Assembly: GCA_963725275.1 (NCBI GenBank)
Contig: CAVRXS010000007.1
Span: 558,001 to 622,000 of the forward strand
Direction of reading: 5' to 3'
Origin: Bog-756 sp963725275
GTDB taxonomy: Bacteria > Actinomycetota > Acidimicrobiia > Acidimicrobiales > RAAP-2
DNA: 64,000 bases
The notes under the pieces are model-generated. The model was not told the DNA's origin and did not search any database. It saw only the letters and a list, made by a program, of their open reading frames with translations. Below, in pieces: positions 8,866 to 18,095 of this stretch. The position numbers were made by a program, and so were the translations under genes. The first letter of the stretch is position 1. Each line of letters begins with the position of its first letter.

Positions 8866-10428
8866 TCAGCCGGCCGGCGGCGCGTCGGCGTCGGGTGCAG
8901 GGGTCTCGGCGACAGGGGTCTCGGCGGCGGGGGCCTCCGCAGCAGGCACCTCGGCGACAGGGGCCTCCACAACAGGGGCTTCCGCAGCAGGCACCTCGGC
9001 GACAGGGGCCTCCACTGCAGGGGCCTCGGCGGCTGGCACCTCGGCGACAGGGGACAGCTCGGCCGGTGCAGACGGATCGGGGTTCTCGGCACCGCCTTCG
9101 GTCGAACCGTGCTCGGCCACGAAGTCGGCCCAGGCGGCCTGCGCCTCGGTCTCGGGGGTGAACTCGGTCTCGGGGGTGAACTCGAACGGTCCGACGTAAT
9201 TGCCCTCGGCGTCATAGGCGTGCTCGCCGAAAGCCTCCCGGTACTCCTCGGACACCTCGCCGCCCTCTGCTGCCTGCTTGATCGAGAGGCTGATCCGGCG
9301 ACGCTGGAGGTCGATGTCGATGATCTTGACCCACAGCTCCTCGCCTGGTGTGACCACCTGTTCGGGCAGGTCGACGTGGTGGCCGGCCATCTCCGAGATG
9401 TGGACCAGGCCTTCGATGCCATCGCCCACCTGGACGAACGAGCCGAACGGCACGAGCTTGGTGATCCGTCCGTAGACGAGCTCCCCGACCTGGTGCGAGT
9501 TCGCGAACTCCTGCCATGGATCGGTCTGGGTGGCCTTGAGGGAGAGGCTGATCCGCTCCTTGGACAGATCGACGTCGAGGACCTCGACCTCGATCTCGTC
9601 GCCGACGGAGACCACCGACGACGGATGGTCCACGTGCTTCCAGGAGAGCTCGGACACGTGGACGAGGCCGTCCATGCCACCAAGGTCGACGAATGCGCCG
9701 AAGTTGACCACCGAGGAAACCACACCCCGCCTGCGCTCGCCCGGCTTGAGGTTGACCAGGAACTCCCCCCGTTGCTCCTTCTGGGTCTCCTCCAACCACG
9801 CACGCCGCGACAGGACGACGTTGTTGCGGTTCCGGTCCAGCTCGATGATCTTCGCTTCGATGGTCCGGCCCACGTAGGGCTGGAGCTCGCGCACCCGGCG
9901 CAGCTCGACCAGAGAAGCGGGAAGGAATCCACGCAGCCCGATGTCGACGATGAGTCCGCCCTTGACCACCTCGATGACCGGGCCGCTGACCACCTGATCG
10001 GCTTCCTTGAGCTTCTCGATGGTGCCCCAGGCGCGCTCGTACTGGGCCCGCTTCTTCGAGAGGATCAGGCGACCCTCCTTGTCCTCCTTCTGGAGCACCA
10101 GGGCCTCGATCGCCTCCCCCAGCGTCACGATCTCCGACGGGTCGACGTCGTTGCGGATGGACAGCTCGCGGACTGGGATTACGCCTTCGGACTTGAAGCC
10201 GATGTCGAGGAGGACCTCGTCCCGGTCGATCTTCACGACGGTGCCCTCGACGAGGTCACCGTCCTCGAACTCGACGATGGTGCCGGCCATCGCATCCTCG
10301 AGTGATGCACCGTCGAGATCGTCCTCGGTCACGGGCCGGGGGATGTAGACCCCCTGGTCGTCGAAGTGGCCCATGGCCTCGTGGGACAGCAGATCCGTGC
10401 CGGCAGGCACGACGTGGGTATCGGTCAT
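8866..10428 (-). CDS. rpsA: 30S ribosomal protein S1
   Basis: Ribosomal protein S1, which binds mRNA on the 30S subunit and assists initiation. Four S1 (OB-fold) domains can be followed: about residues 57-128 (GDLVEGTVVKID, SEGVIPVREL), 143-210, 228-296 (GVVSSVVNFGAFVDLGGMDG) and 313-383 (GRITKLVPFGSFVQVGDGIEG). Four domains is the actinobacterial arrangement. The tail after about residue 384 is acidic and ends in a 15-residue periodic Pro-Val-Ala-Glu repeat, listed separately. ATG at 10428 (MTDTHVVPAG) is chosen; the frame is open to 10602 but upstream residues look non-coding. polA lies 142 bp upstream on the same strand. Confidence 0.95.
   Translation of the reverse strand: MTDTHVVPAGTDLLSHEAMGHFDDQGVYIPRPVTEDDLDGASLEDAMAGTIVEFEDGDLVEGTVVKIDRDEVLLDIGFKSEGVIPVRELSIRNDVDPSEIVTLGEAIEALVLQKEDKEGRLILSKKRAQYERAWGTIEKLKEADQVVSGPVIEVVKGGLIVDIGLRGFLPASLVELRRVRELQPYVGRTIEAKIIELDRNRNNVVLSRRAWLEETQKEQRGEFLVNLKPGERRRGVVSSVVNFGAFVDLGGMDGLVHVSELSWKHVDHPSSVVSVGDEIEVEVLDVDLSKERISLSLKATQTDPWQEFANSHQVGELVYGRITKLVPFGSFVQVGDGIEGLVHISEMAGHHVDLPEQVVTPGEELWVKIIDIDLQRRRISLSIKQAAEGGEVSEEYREAFGEHAYDAEGNYVGPFEFTPETEFTPETEAQAAWADFVAEHGSTEGGAENPDPSAPAELSPVAEVPAAEAPAVEAPVAEVPAAEAPVVEAPVAEVPAAEAPAAETPVAETPAPDADAPPAG
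8917..9051 (-). repeat. Three 45-bp tandem repeats coding the S1 tail
   Basis: Three consecutive 45-bp units encode PVAEVPAAEAPxVEA-type 15-residue repeats at the C-terminus of S1, with a fourth partial unit running on to about 8893. Units differ mainly by single substitutions, so the array is probably recent and length-variable. Confidence 0.85.
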
Positions 10429-10570
10429 GAAGGTAGGTAGCTCGCTTTCCGGACGGGTGCACCGGGCCCGAAGGATCGCCCTGCGGGAACGGCGGTGGAG
10501 ACACGGGCCACTCCGATGTGGCCGGCCAGCAATCCTACTCCACCGGCCCCGCGTCCCGGTCGGCCGCCGC

Positions 10571-13414
10571 TCAGGCTCCCTTCGCCTCCGCCCACGAATC
10601 ACCCCACGCCATGGCCACCTTCAGGGGCACCGAGAGGTCGGCGGCGCCGGTCATGGCCTGCTCGGTGAGCGATGCCACCGCTGCCTCCTCGTCGGGTTCG
10701 ACGTCGACCAGGACCTCGTCGTGGACCTGGAGGACCAGGTCCGACCCCAGGCCCCCCGCCTCGAGCCCGGAGTCGAGTCGTACCAGCGCCACCTTGAACA
10801 GGTCCGCGGCCAATCCCTGGATCCCCGCGTTCCTGGCCTGGCGCTCGGCGGCCTGGCGGACCTGGAAATTGGTCGAGTGGAGGTCGGGCAACGGACGGCG
10901 CCGCCCGAAGGCGGTCACCGTGTAGCCGCTCCCCCGCGCGTCGGCCACGGCGCGGTCCATGTAGTCGTGGACCGACGGGAACGCCTCGAAGAAGGCGGTC
11001 AGGATCCCCTGGGCCTCCTCCACCGGCACCGCCAGCCGCTGCGAGAGGCCGAAGGCCTCCATGCCGTAGGCCAATCCGTAGGACACCATCTTGGCCGTCG
11101 ACCGTTGCTCCAGGGTCACCTGGTCCCGGTCGACCCCGAAGACCCGCGCGGCGACCGTGCGGTGGATGTCCTCGCCGGCCGCGAACGCAGTGGTGAGCCC
11201 GGGATCGCCGGAGAGGTGGGCGATGGCCCGGAGCTCGATCTGGTCGTAGTCGGCCACCAGCAGTCGTCGGCCGGCAGACGGCACGAACGCCTGGCGGAAC
11301 CGCCGGCCCTCCTCGGTCCTCACGGGGATGTTGTGGAGGTTGGGCCGGTCCGAGGAGAGCCTGCCCGTGCGGGCAACGGTCTGGCGGAACGTGGCGTGGA
11401 TACGACCGTCGTCCGCCACCTCGTCCGCGAGGTTCTCGCCGTAGGTCGACCGGAGCTTCTCGACTTCGCGGTAGCGCAGCAGGACCTCGATGATCGGATG
11501 TTGGCCGCGCAGGAGCTCGAGGGTCCGGGCGTCGGTCGAGTAACCGGTCTTGGTCTTCCGCACCGGAGCGAGCCCCAACTGGTCGTAGAGGATGGAACGG
11601 AGCTGCGGGACCGAGTTCACGTTGAACGGTCCGCCAGCGAGCTCGTGCATGGTCGCCTCGAGCGTGCCGCACTCGTCGACCAGTCCCGCCGCGATGGAGC
11701 GGAGCACCTCCCGGTCGACCGGAACGCCGACCACCTCCATCCGTGCAAGCACACGGACCAGCGGGCGCTCAACGTCGACGAAGAGCGCTTCTTCTTCGAC
11801 CGCGGCCAGCTCGGCGAGGAGTGGCTGCCGCAGCCTGGCTAGCACGGCGACCGCCCGCACCAGCGCGAGGGCGGCCGCGTCCGGCGGGGTGGTCGCATCT
11901 GCGTCGTCGCCCGACCCCTCGTCGAGCTCGAGGGCGAAGCTGCCCTGCCCGGCTCCCCCATCCCCGTCCCCCATGTCGGCCCCGAGGTGCTCGGAGACCA
12001 GGTCGGCGAGGCGGTACTGGTCGTTGGACGGGTCGAGCAGGTAGGCGGCGACGGCCGTGTCGAGGGCGAGCCCCCGGATGTCGACGCCGAGCGGCAGCAG
12101 TGACCGCATGAGCTCCTTCGCATCATGCGCCACGACGCCCACCCCGTCGGGTCCCAAACCCGCCGCGAGCGCGGCGAGGACCCCTTCATCTGCGAGCAGC
12201 GACTCGCCTCCCGCGGCCGACCGGCCGAGATGGATCGAGGGGGGTCCTGTCGCGTCGCCGGATCCGTCCCCCTCCGCGGTCGATGCTGTCTCGACGCCCA
12301 ACGCCAGTGCAGTGAGTTCCGAGCGGCCGGGATCGCCCGACCACGCAGCAGCGAGGGCCACGTTGCCGGAGCCAGCGCGTGCCGCCTCGAACAGCACCTC
12401 GAGGGCAGCGACGGCTGCGGACGCATCCGGTGGCCCCGTCCACTCCGGGACGTCGAGCCAGCCGGGCCGCTCGCTCCCCTGGTTCACGCCGTCGCCGTCG
12501 CCGCCGCCGTCGCTACCGGCTCCGGGGCCGACCGGATCGGACCCGGGAGCCGGGTCACCAAAGAGGCCGTCGGCCATGACCGCGGTGAACCGGGGCCACA
12601 CCGTGCGGAGCTCGAGGTCGGCGAAGGTGAGGCGGGCCTTCTCGGTGTCCCACCCTCCGAGGGTCAACTGGTCGACATGGACATCCAGGGGGACGTCGCG
12701 CACCAACGGGATCACTTCGGCGTTCAAACGCACCCGGTCCGCGTGGGACGCGAGATTCGCCCGCAGCTTGGGAGAGAGGGCGTCCAGGTCTGCGAAGAGG
12801 GCGTCGAGGCTGCCGTACTGGTTGATCAGCTTTGCAGCGGTCTTCTCGCCCACCCCGGGCACCCCGGGGAGGTTGTCCGACGGGTCGCCGCGCAGTGCGG
12901 CCAGCAACGGGTACTTCGTCGGCGTGACCCCGGTCCGCTCCTCGATGCCGGCCTCGTCGTAGAGGGCGTAGTCGCTGACCCCTCGGCGGTTGTAGAGCAC
13001 GCGGATGTAAGGGTCTTCGACCAGTTGGAACGAATCGCGGTCACCGGTCACGATGATGACCGGGTGCCCCCGGTCGCGGGCCTCGGTGGCCAGCGTGGCC
13101 AGCACGTCGTCGGCCTCGAATCCTTCGCACTCGATCACCGGGATGGCCAGGGACTCGAGGACCTCGCGGATCAACTCGAATTGCGGGAGGAGGTCTCCCG
13201 GCGTCTGGTCACGCCCCGCCTTGTAGTCGTCGACGATCTCGTCCCGGAACGTCTCGCCGGGGAGGTCGAAGGCGACGGCCAGGCCGCTGGGACGGTGGTC
13301 GCGCACGAGGTTCACCACCATCGAGGTGAAGCCGTGGACGGCGTTGGTCACCACCCCGGACGTGGTGACCAGAGTGTCCGGGAGCGCGAAGTAGGCCCGG
13401 AAGGCGAGGGACAT
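10571..13414 (-). CDS. polA: DNA polymerase I
   Basis: DNA polymerase I, used for Okazaki fragment processing and repair. The N-terminal 5'-3' exonuclease shows GVVTNAVHGFTSMV and ALRGDPSDNLPGVPGVGEKTA. The middle domain lacks recognisable 3'-5' exonuclease Asp/Glu motifs, so proofreading is probably absent, as in other actinobacteria. The polymerase domain has motif A LLVADYDQIELR, motif B MVSYGLAYGMEAFGLSQRL and motif C LVLQVHDEVLVD. I use the ATG at 13414 (MSLAFRAYF), but the conserved LLLLDG lies just before it in the same frame and no ATG, GTG or TTG exists upstream in that frame; a small indel near 13440 would link it to two GTGs at about 13455-13460. So the true N-terminus is probably about 15 residues longer. 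Confidence 0.93.
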   Translation of the reverse strand: MSLAFRAYFALPDTLVTTSGVVTNAVHGFTSMVVNLVRDHRPSGLAVAFDLPGETFRDEIVDDYKAGRDQTPGDLLPQFELIREVLESLAIPVIECEGFEADDVLATLATEARDRGHPVIIVTGDRDSFQLVEDPYIRVLYNRRGVSDYALYDEAGIEERTGVTPTKYPLLAALRGDPSDNLPGVPGVGEKTAAKLINQYGSLDALFADLDALSPKLRANLASHADRVRLNAEVIPLVRDVPLDVHVDQLTLGGWDTEKARLTFADLELRTVWPRFTAVMADGLFGDPAPGSDPVGPGAGSDGGGDGDGVNQGSERPGWLDVPEWTGPPDASAAVAALEVLFEAARAGSGNVALAAAWSGDPGRSELTALALGVETASTAEGDGSGDATGPPSIHLGRSAAGGESLLADEGVLAALAAGLGPDGVGVVAHDAKELMRSLLPLGVDIRGLALDTAVAAYLLDPSNDQYRLADLVSEHLGADMGDGDGGAGQGSFALELDEGSGDDADATTPPDAAALALVRAVAVLARLRQPLLAELAAVEEEALFVDVERPLVRVLARMEVVGVPVDREVLRSIAAGLVDECGTLEATMHELAGGPFNVNSVPQLRSILYDQLGLAPVRKTKTGYSTDARTLELLRGQHPIIEVLLRYREVEKLRSTYGENLADEVADDGRIHATFRQTVARTGRLSSDRPNLHNIPVRTEEGRRFRQAFVPSAGRRLLVADYDQIELRAIAHLSGDPGLTTAFAAGEDIHRTVAARVFGVDRDQVTLEQRSTAKMVSYGLAYGMEAFGLSQRLAVPVEEAQGILTAFFEAFPSVHDYMDRAVADARGSGYTVTAFGRRRPLPDLHSTNFQVRQAAERQARNAGIQGLAADLFKVALVRLDSGLEAGGLGSDLVLQVHDEVLVDVEPDEEAAVASLTEQAMTGAADLSVPLKVAMAWGDSWAEAKGA

Positions 13415-13524
13415 CCCGTCGAGCAGGAGCAGCGGGCCCTCTCGGGTGCGCCCGGCACCACGGGAGTGTCTGCAGGCGGTGCGGGATGCCGGATGTCGCG
13501 GGCATGGCGGTCGCTCGGCCCGGA

Positions 13525-14140
13525 CTAGGGGACGAGCGTTCCCTCGAGGACCTGACGGGCCACGTCGACCATCCGGGAGCGGGTCCCCATGGCGGTCTTC
13601 TGGATGAAGCCGAATGCGTCGGCCTCGGAGAGGCCGGACCGTTCCATGAGGACCGCCTTGGCGCCGTCGACGAGGCGTCGGGTCTCGAGCTTGTTCTCGG
13701 CCATGCCCTGTTGAGCGACGAGCCCGTCGCTGACCGCCTGGCGTGCTTCGGCATCGATGGCCCACTCCTGCTCGCAGCGGGCAACGGCCTGGTCGATGGC
13801 GGGGATGAGCTCGATCCGTTGGAAGGGTTTGACGAGATAGGCGACCACCCCGGCATCGCGGGCCTCGTCGATGAGGTTCCGCTGGCTGAACGCGGTCAGG
13901 ATCAACACCGCCACCCGCAGGTCGAGGTCGCGGATGGCCCGGGCAGCCGCGAGGCCGTCTGCCCCCGGCATCTTGACGTCGAGGATCACCAGGTCCGGCT
14001 CGATGCTGACGGACCAGCTCGACGGCATCGTCCCCCCGGCCGGTCTCCCCCACCACGTCGTACCCCTCGTCGAGCAGGATCTCCTTGAGATCCAACCGGA
14101 TGATCGCCTCGTCCTCTGCGATGACCACGCGCCTGGTCAT
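13525..14140 (-). CDS. ANTAR-domain response regulator, one frame break
   Basis: Two-component receiver fused to a C-terminal ANTAR RNA-binding domain, a class that acts by transcription antitermination. The ATG at 14140 opens MTRRVVIAEDEAIIRLDLKE with the acidic pocket, and GYDVVGETGRGDDAVELV follows. One extra base near 14013 breaks the frame; the receiver resumes with SIEPDLVILDVKMPGADG (phosphoacceptor Asp in ILDV), Thr in LTAFS and Lys in VKPF. The ANTAR part is about the last 60 residues (ENKLETRRLVDGAKAVLME). Receiver-ANTAR proteins next to polA are a common actinobacterial arrangement. With the extra base removed the two halves join as a normal-length protein of about 205 residues. 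Confidence 0.85.
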
Positions 14141-14265
14141 GGTGTCTCGACTCCTTGCTGTGGGGGGATGCCCGGCACCGGAGAGGGTGCCGAGCACAGG
14201 TCGTGCCCCGATGGAGCGCACTGCGCCCGACTTCGTCATCTAACCATCCCGGCGAGGACGGGTCC

Positions 14266-14559
14266 TCAACCGGGGCCGATCGCCAGCCGGCCCAGGAGAT
14301 CGTCCTGGCGCTGCTCGAGTTCGGCGATCTGCTTGACCAGTGCCTCGCGGGTACGGAGCAGGGCCGTCGCGTGGCGGCTGGCCTCGTCGTGTTCCTTGGC
14401 GGCAACCGGCGTCTCGGCGACCAGGGCCCGCAGCCGGGTGTCGTCGGCGATCTCGGTGACCACCACCAGCTGCTCGTCGAGCACCGCCAGCTCGCTCCGG
14501 GCGCGCACCAGCCGCTCGTGGGCGTCGGTCAGCCGTCGCTCGATCATGGTCCGATGCAT
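14266..14559 (-). CDS. Small coiled-coil protein of unknown function
   Basis: About 97 residues, almost entirely charged helix with heptad spacing: RLTDAHERLVRARSELAVLDEQL and TREALVKQIAELEQRQDDLL. No catalytic motif, signal peptide or membrane segment. The start could be the ATG at 14559 (MHRTMIERR) or 14547. It sits between menC and the ANTAR regulator on the same strand. I do not recognise a named family. Confidence 0.65.
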   Translation of the reverse strand: MHRTMIERRLTDAHERLVRARSELAVLDEQLVVVTEIADDTRLRALVAETPVAAKEHDEASRHATALLRTREALVKQIAELEQRQDDLLGRLAIGPG

Positions 14560-14578
14560 GGGAGGGCAATTGTACGCA

Positions 14579-15932
14579 TCAGCGGGGCCCGCCCACACCT
14601 GCGGTGTCCCGGGGCGGTCCGGCGGACTGCCAGGTCCGAGCACCGGTGCCGGCCGGTCTCACCGACCAGGCACCACGACGTCCAGTCGACGCACACGATC
14701 GGCGGGCGAGCAGAGCTGCGTCCGGCGCCGGACCCATGCCGGGCACGGTCGGGACACGGACCGCGAGTGCCCCGTCTTCCGACTGCCGGAAGAGCGCCGG
14801 CGGCGGGCACCAGGTCCTCGGCCAGGTACCTCGAGGCCGGGCTCAGGTCCCCCGGCCAACTGAACCCGGGGAGCGCGGCGATCGCCGCGGTCACGCCGCG
14901 TGCGTAGCCGGATTCGAACATGCCCCCGAGCCAGAGCGGGGTCGCCGACGCCCTGCACCACTCGATGGTCCCGAGCGCTGCGGCCAACCCCCCCAGGCGG
15001 GCGGGTTTGAGGCACACCACCGAGCACGCGCCCGCGGTCACCGCCTGGACGATGCGCGCCGGTGCGTCGAGGTCCTCGTCCAGACAGATCGGCGTGGCCA
15101 GCCGCGCGGCCAGCCGCGCGTGCGCCTCGAGGTCGCCCGGGGCCAGCGGCTGCTCGATGCAGAGCAGCGGGTACCGATCGAGGCCAGACAGATGGGCTGC
15201 GTCCTCCTCGCGGTACGAGCCGTTGGCGTCGACCTGGATCAGGAGCGGCGCAGGATCGTTGCTGGACGCGTCGGGCGACGCCGTCGCGGCGAGCGTCGCG
15301 ACCGCCGCCACCGGCGCGAGGTCCCACCCGGGTCCGATCTTGAGCTTCACCCTCGAATAGCCCTCCTCGGCAAGCGAGGTGACCTCCTCGGTCAGATCGC
15401 CAACGGAACTGTGGGTCCCGACCACGGCTCCGACCGGAACGCTCCGCCCGGCGACACCGAGCAGATCGGCGAAGGAACGGCCCTCGGCCCGGAGATGGGC
15501 GTCGGCAACAGCCATTTCGAGCGCAGCGACGGCCATCGGGGCGTTGCTCTCCGTACCCGGCAGGTCGGCGAGCGCCGCTACCCCGGGCAGGATGCCGCCC
15601 GCGTTCGCCACCCGGGTCACCAGAGGTGGGAGCAACGAGCGTCCGAGGACGTCGAACGCAGTAGCCACGTCTTCGCTGTGGTAGGTGGTGTCGCCGAGTG
15701 CCGCGCACTCGCCCCATCCGTCGACCGTTCGGCCGTCTCTGCGGCATAGGAGGTGGACGAGGACCAGCGGGCGGTGGCTGTGGGTACCGACCGACGTCGT
15801 GATCGGGTGCCGGAACGGCAGATCGACCCACCAGAGCTCCGCCGAGTCCAGGGTCAACGCCGAGTCAATTCCCAGAGCGGCCCACGCCGCAGTCGGTGTG
15901 CCGGTGCGTTCCTCCGGGCCGGCGGCGTCCAT
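14579..15932 (-). CDS. menC: o-Succinylbenzoate synthase, C-terminal frame break
   Basis: Enolase-superfamily o-succinylbenzoate synthase of menaquinone biosynthesis. Visible are the N-terminal capping part (WGECAALGDTTYHSED), the Lys pair in SRVKLKIGPG, the metal ligands in LIQVDANGSY, CIEQPLAP and CLDEDL, and CSVVCLKPARLGG. A frame break near 14785 (one extra base) separates these from a short C-terminal part that ends at the TGA at 14579. Without correction the frame runs on through unrelated sequence. Gene order downstream is the coiled-coil protein. menG and menF, which act in the same pathway, lie 34 kb away. Confidence 0.88.
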
Positions 15933-15977
15933 CGCAATGAGCCTACGGTCCGTGACGCGCCAACATCCGTGAGGACG

Positions 15978-16010
15978 CGAGAGACCCCCGGCTACGCCGG
16001 GGGTCTCTCG
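15978..16010. terminator. Perfect 15-bp hairpin with 3-nt loop
   Basis: CGAGAGACCCCCGGC (15978-15992), loop TAC, then its exact complement to 16010. It lies between the menC start and the 3' end of the secreted-protein gene at 16142-16553, where a terminator for the latter (minus strand) would be expected. No T-run follows on either strand. Confidence 0.6.
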
Positions 16011-16141
16011 ACAAACTCAGCTGGATGAGCTGGGTTTGCTCAAATGTGGAGTGAACCAAGATTCTGCACCCGCTCGTCAGCCGCAACGGTCGGATGGGCG
16101 TTCGACTTGAAGATGCAGACCTTGCCACTGACCGCACCGCC

Positions 16142-16553
16142 TCAGTCTTGTCGCGGTGCCACCCGATCACCTGTTGAGCCAGCCTTCTCGGTGACCTCCA
16201 GGTACTTGCTGTATCCAGTCGGTGCCACGCACGCGTCGGGCAGGATCACGGTGCCGGTACGTAGCACTAGTGGTAGTTCGACGTTCTTGTGGTTGCCCAC
16301 GTGACAGTCTTGGTCGAGACGGTACACCCGCGTGCCTCGTAGCACTCGCCTCGGGGGCTAGCGTCGGCAGCGATGGCCGGTACCGCTGCAACCCGAGACC
16401 GTCTCGGCTGGTCGGGTTCCCGAGGAGTGCGTACAGGTCACGTGGAGCGGCGTCGGCCGCGGCAATGCGCCCGGTATGGCAAGCTGCGGCAATCGACGCC
16501 GATCCGGCCATCGCGGCACAGACCAGAAGGCGGATAGGTGCATGACGTCGCAT
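16142..16553 (-). CDS. Small secreted or lipid-anchored protein, one frame break
   Basis: Starts at the ATG at 16553 after a G-rich ribosome-binding stretch. The first 28 residues form a signal peptide (MRRHAPIRLLVCAAMAG...) with Cys in IAAACHTG, a weak lipobox. One extra base near 16350 breaks the frame; removal joins SLPTLAPEA to VLRGTRVYRLDQDCHVGNH and an ending with Lys/Arg/Asp, giving about 136 residues. The mature part contains two more Cys. No known family recognised. It lies at the edge of an accessory stretch with lower GC than its neighbours. Confidence 0.5.
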
Positions 16554-17484
16554 AAAGCCCCCCCTTTGGGAATTTATGAAGTGGAACCGATTTGGCCCAC
16601 TCGTTGGTGTCGTCGATGAGAAGAGTAACCGTCGCTCAGTGCGGAACGTGCATGCGAAATCTGACCACCTTTTGCATCCCGGTCGACCGTACCCGACGAT
16701 GACGCGTCGACCACATCCGCTGGGGACGCATCCATCGTTCGCACACTGTTGTCCACATCTGTTGACAGTTGACTCGGCAGTCGATGAACGGCTCTCGTTG
16801 CACGGGAAGCAAACCAAGTGCGCGTGGGCGGACGCCTGCGAACGAGTGCGCGACGCAGTCAACCAGCATGCCAAACATAGCCTGCTACCAGGGAGTTCGT
16901 GGACGTACTTCCACTGACAAGTCATTTGGTGTCAGACATAAATTACTCGCTGGTCATAACCAGTCACCTAGTCAATATTGAGTGTGCCGATCGGTTGTCC
17001 ACGCACCGCCACGGCATGCTGGGCGAGGTAGGGCCCATGCCGATCACGACAAACTGGCACGGTGAAAGACACTTCCGCCGGAAGAAGAACGTCGTTGACG
17101 GTGATCGCGTTACAGGCGAGGGATTACGCCAACACGAAAACCCACACAAGAAATTGTCGACAGGGCAGAAAATGGACGGGTTGAACGTGAAGGCGACCGC
17201 GACCGCAGCCGATCGTCGAACGAAAGAGCCCGGCCGGCCGTGACCTTCAGATCGTCTTCGCCGACTTCAGGAGTCAACGTCCGTGACGCTGCAGGTCCAT
17301 TCGAGAACGTGGACTCTACGGGAGCAGATAGGAGGGCGGCCATGCCAGCTCGTAGTGCTCCGCGAGCTTCTGTGCTACTCGACAGTCGACGATGTGCGCG
17401 GCGCATAATCACGCCATCCCATCCCCTTGAGCATATGGTTGGGGAGCGTTGAGATTTGGAACCTGATCAACAGACCTCCAGCGA
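16554..17484. other. 931-bp gene-poor, lower-GC stretch
   Basis: I see no supportable gene here. Several short open frames exist on both strands (for example 16576-16917 plus, 113 codons) but their translations are rich in Cys, His and Arg without domain-like order, and frames overlap each other. It probably includes the promoter of the secreted-protein gene and of the tRNA. It may be degraded mobile DNA. Confidence 0.5.
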
Positions 17485-17567
17485 GCCCGGGTGGCGGAAT
17501 GGCAGACGCGGTGGACTCAAAATCCACTGCCCGAAAGGGCGTGCGGGTTCGACTCCCGCCCCGGGCA
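17485..17567 (+). tRNA. tRNA-Leu (anticodon CAA)
   Basis: An 83-nt class II tRNA. Acceptor GCCCGGG pairs with CCCGGGC at 17560-17566 with discriminator A at 17567. The anticodon stem GTGGA/TCCAC encloses CTCAAAA, giving CAA. The long variable arm is TGCCCGAAAGGGCGT and the T-loop is GTTCGAC. CCA is not encoded. A T6 run (about 17572-17578) directly downstream is consistent with transcription termination. It sits at the left border of the mobile region. Confidence 0.95.
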
Positions 17568-17793
17568 CGATCTTTTTTAAGCGTTCCAGCAGGTCAGGGC
17601 GTTGAGGACGTGAACGAAAGGGCATGAGATGCCGCTTTCGGTGCCAACTTGGTGCCAAGCGGTCACTACTGGATCGGAAACGGGTCTCCTGCGCCGACCC
17701 GCCGGACTGGGAGGACCGACTCGCCGCCGTGCCCGTGCGCCACGTTGACACCCGGAGCGGCAAGGAGTGGGGGCTGGCTTAGGGCCCGTTCAA
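17568..17793. other. Spacer between tRNA-Leu and the split antitoxin
   Basis: No supportable gene. Contains two direct copies of GGTGCCAA 11 bp apart (17640-17658). The antisense frame here that reads through the tRNA is a tRNA shadow. Confidence 0.5.
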
Positions 17794-17971
17794 CTACGCC
17801 GGTACCTCACGTTCAGTCCCTCGCCAGTTCTCAGGCTGATCTTGCTCTCCGCCCTCTTCCGCCAAATTGGAGAATGTCGTCCTCGAACCGAACACCTCCG
17901 AGGCACGCAGATCCTGCCTAAGACCCGTCTCCATCCGCAGGAAGTCGATTCTCACAGTGTTCATTTCTAAG
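17794..17971 (-). pseudogene. 3' fragment of antitoxin gene split by the IS
   Basis: The minus strand from 17967 reads EMNTVRIDFLRMETG and continues to a TAG at 17794. If the IS and one TAAG copy are removed, the codons join exactly in frame to the 5' fragment at 19604-19840, giving a protein of 136 residues. The C-terminal part has no motif I recognise. The fragment has no start of its own near the IS edge. Confidence 0.65.
17968..17971. repeat. Left target-site duplication TAAG
   Basis: TAAG immediately left of the IS; the same four bases occur at 19604-19607 immediately right of it. Confidence 0.85.
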
Positions 17972-17988
17972 GCCCGGATCCACCGAAT
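17972..17988 (+). repeat. IS left terminal inverted repeat
   Basis: 17 bp, exact reverse complement of 19587-19603. Confidence 0.93.
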
Positions 17989-18095
17989 TTCACTGACGTG
18001 GTGTCGGGCCGCGTATCCGCGAAAACGCCTTTCTGGAAAGGGAAAATGGTGGTTGCTGACACCGCCCACACCCCAACCAGAAAGGCACTTTCTCG

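Noticed and set aside
10571..14239. One 1222-codon frame joining an ANTAR regulator N-terminus to DNA polymerase I
   Set aside because: The middle ~180 codons are out-of-frame translation of the regulator's C-terminal half; a single extra base near 14013 explains it. Not a fusion protein.
17640..17658. GGTGCCAA direct repeats as a phage attachment site
   Set aside because: Only two 8-bp copies 11 bp apart, no integrase gene and no match to the tRNA 3' end elsewhere in the window.
17467..17763. Minus-strand 98-codon gene over the tRNA
   Set aside because: Its translation is the antisense of tRNA-Leu plus flanks, a well-known false gene.
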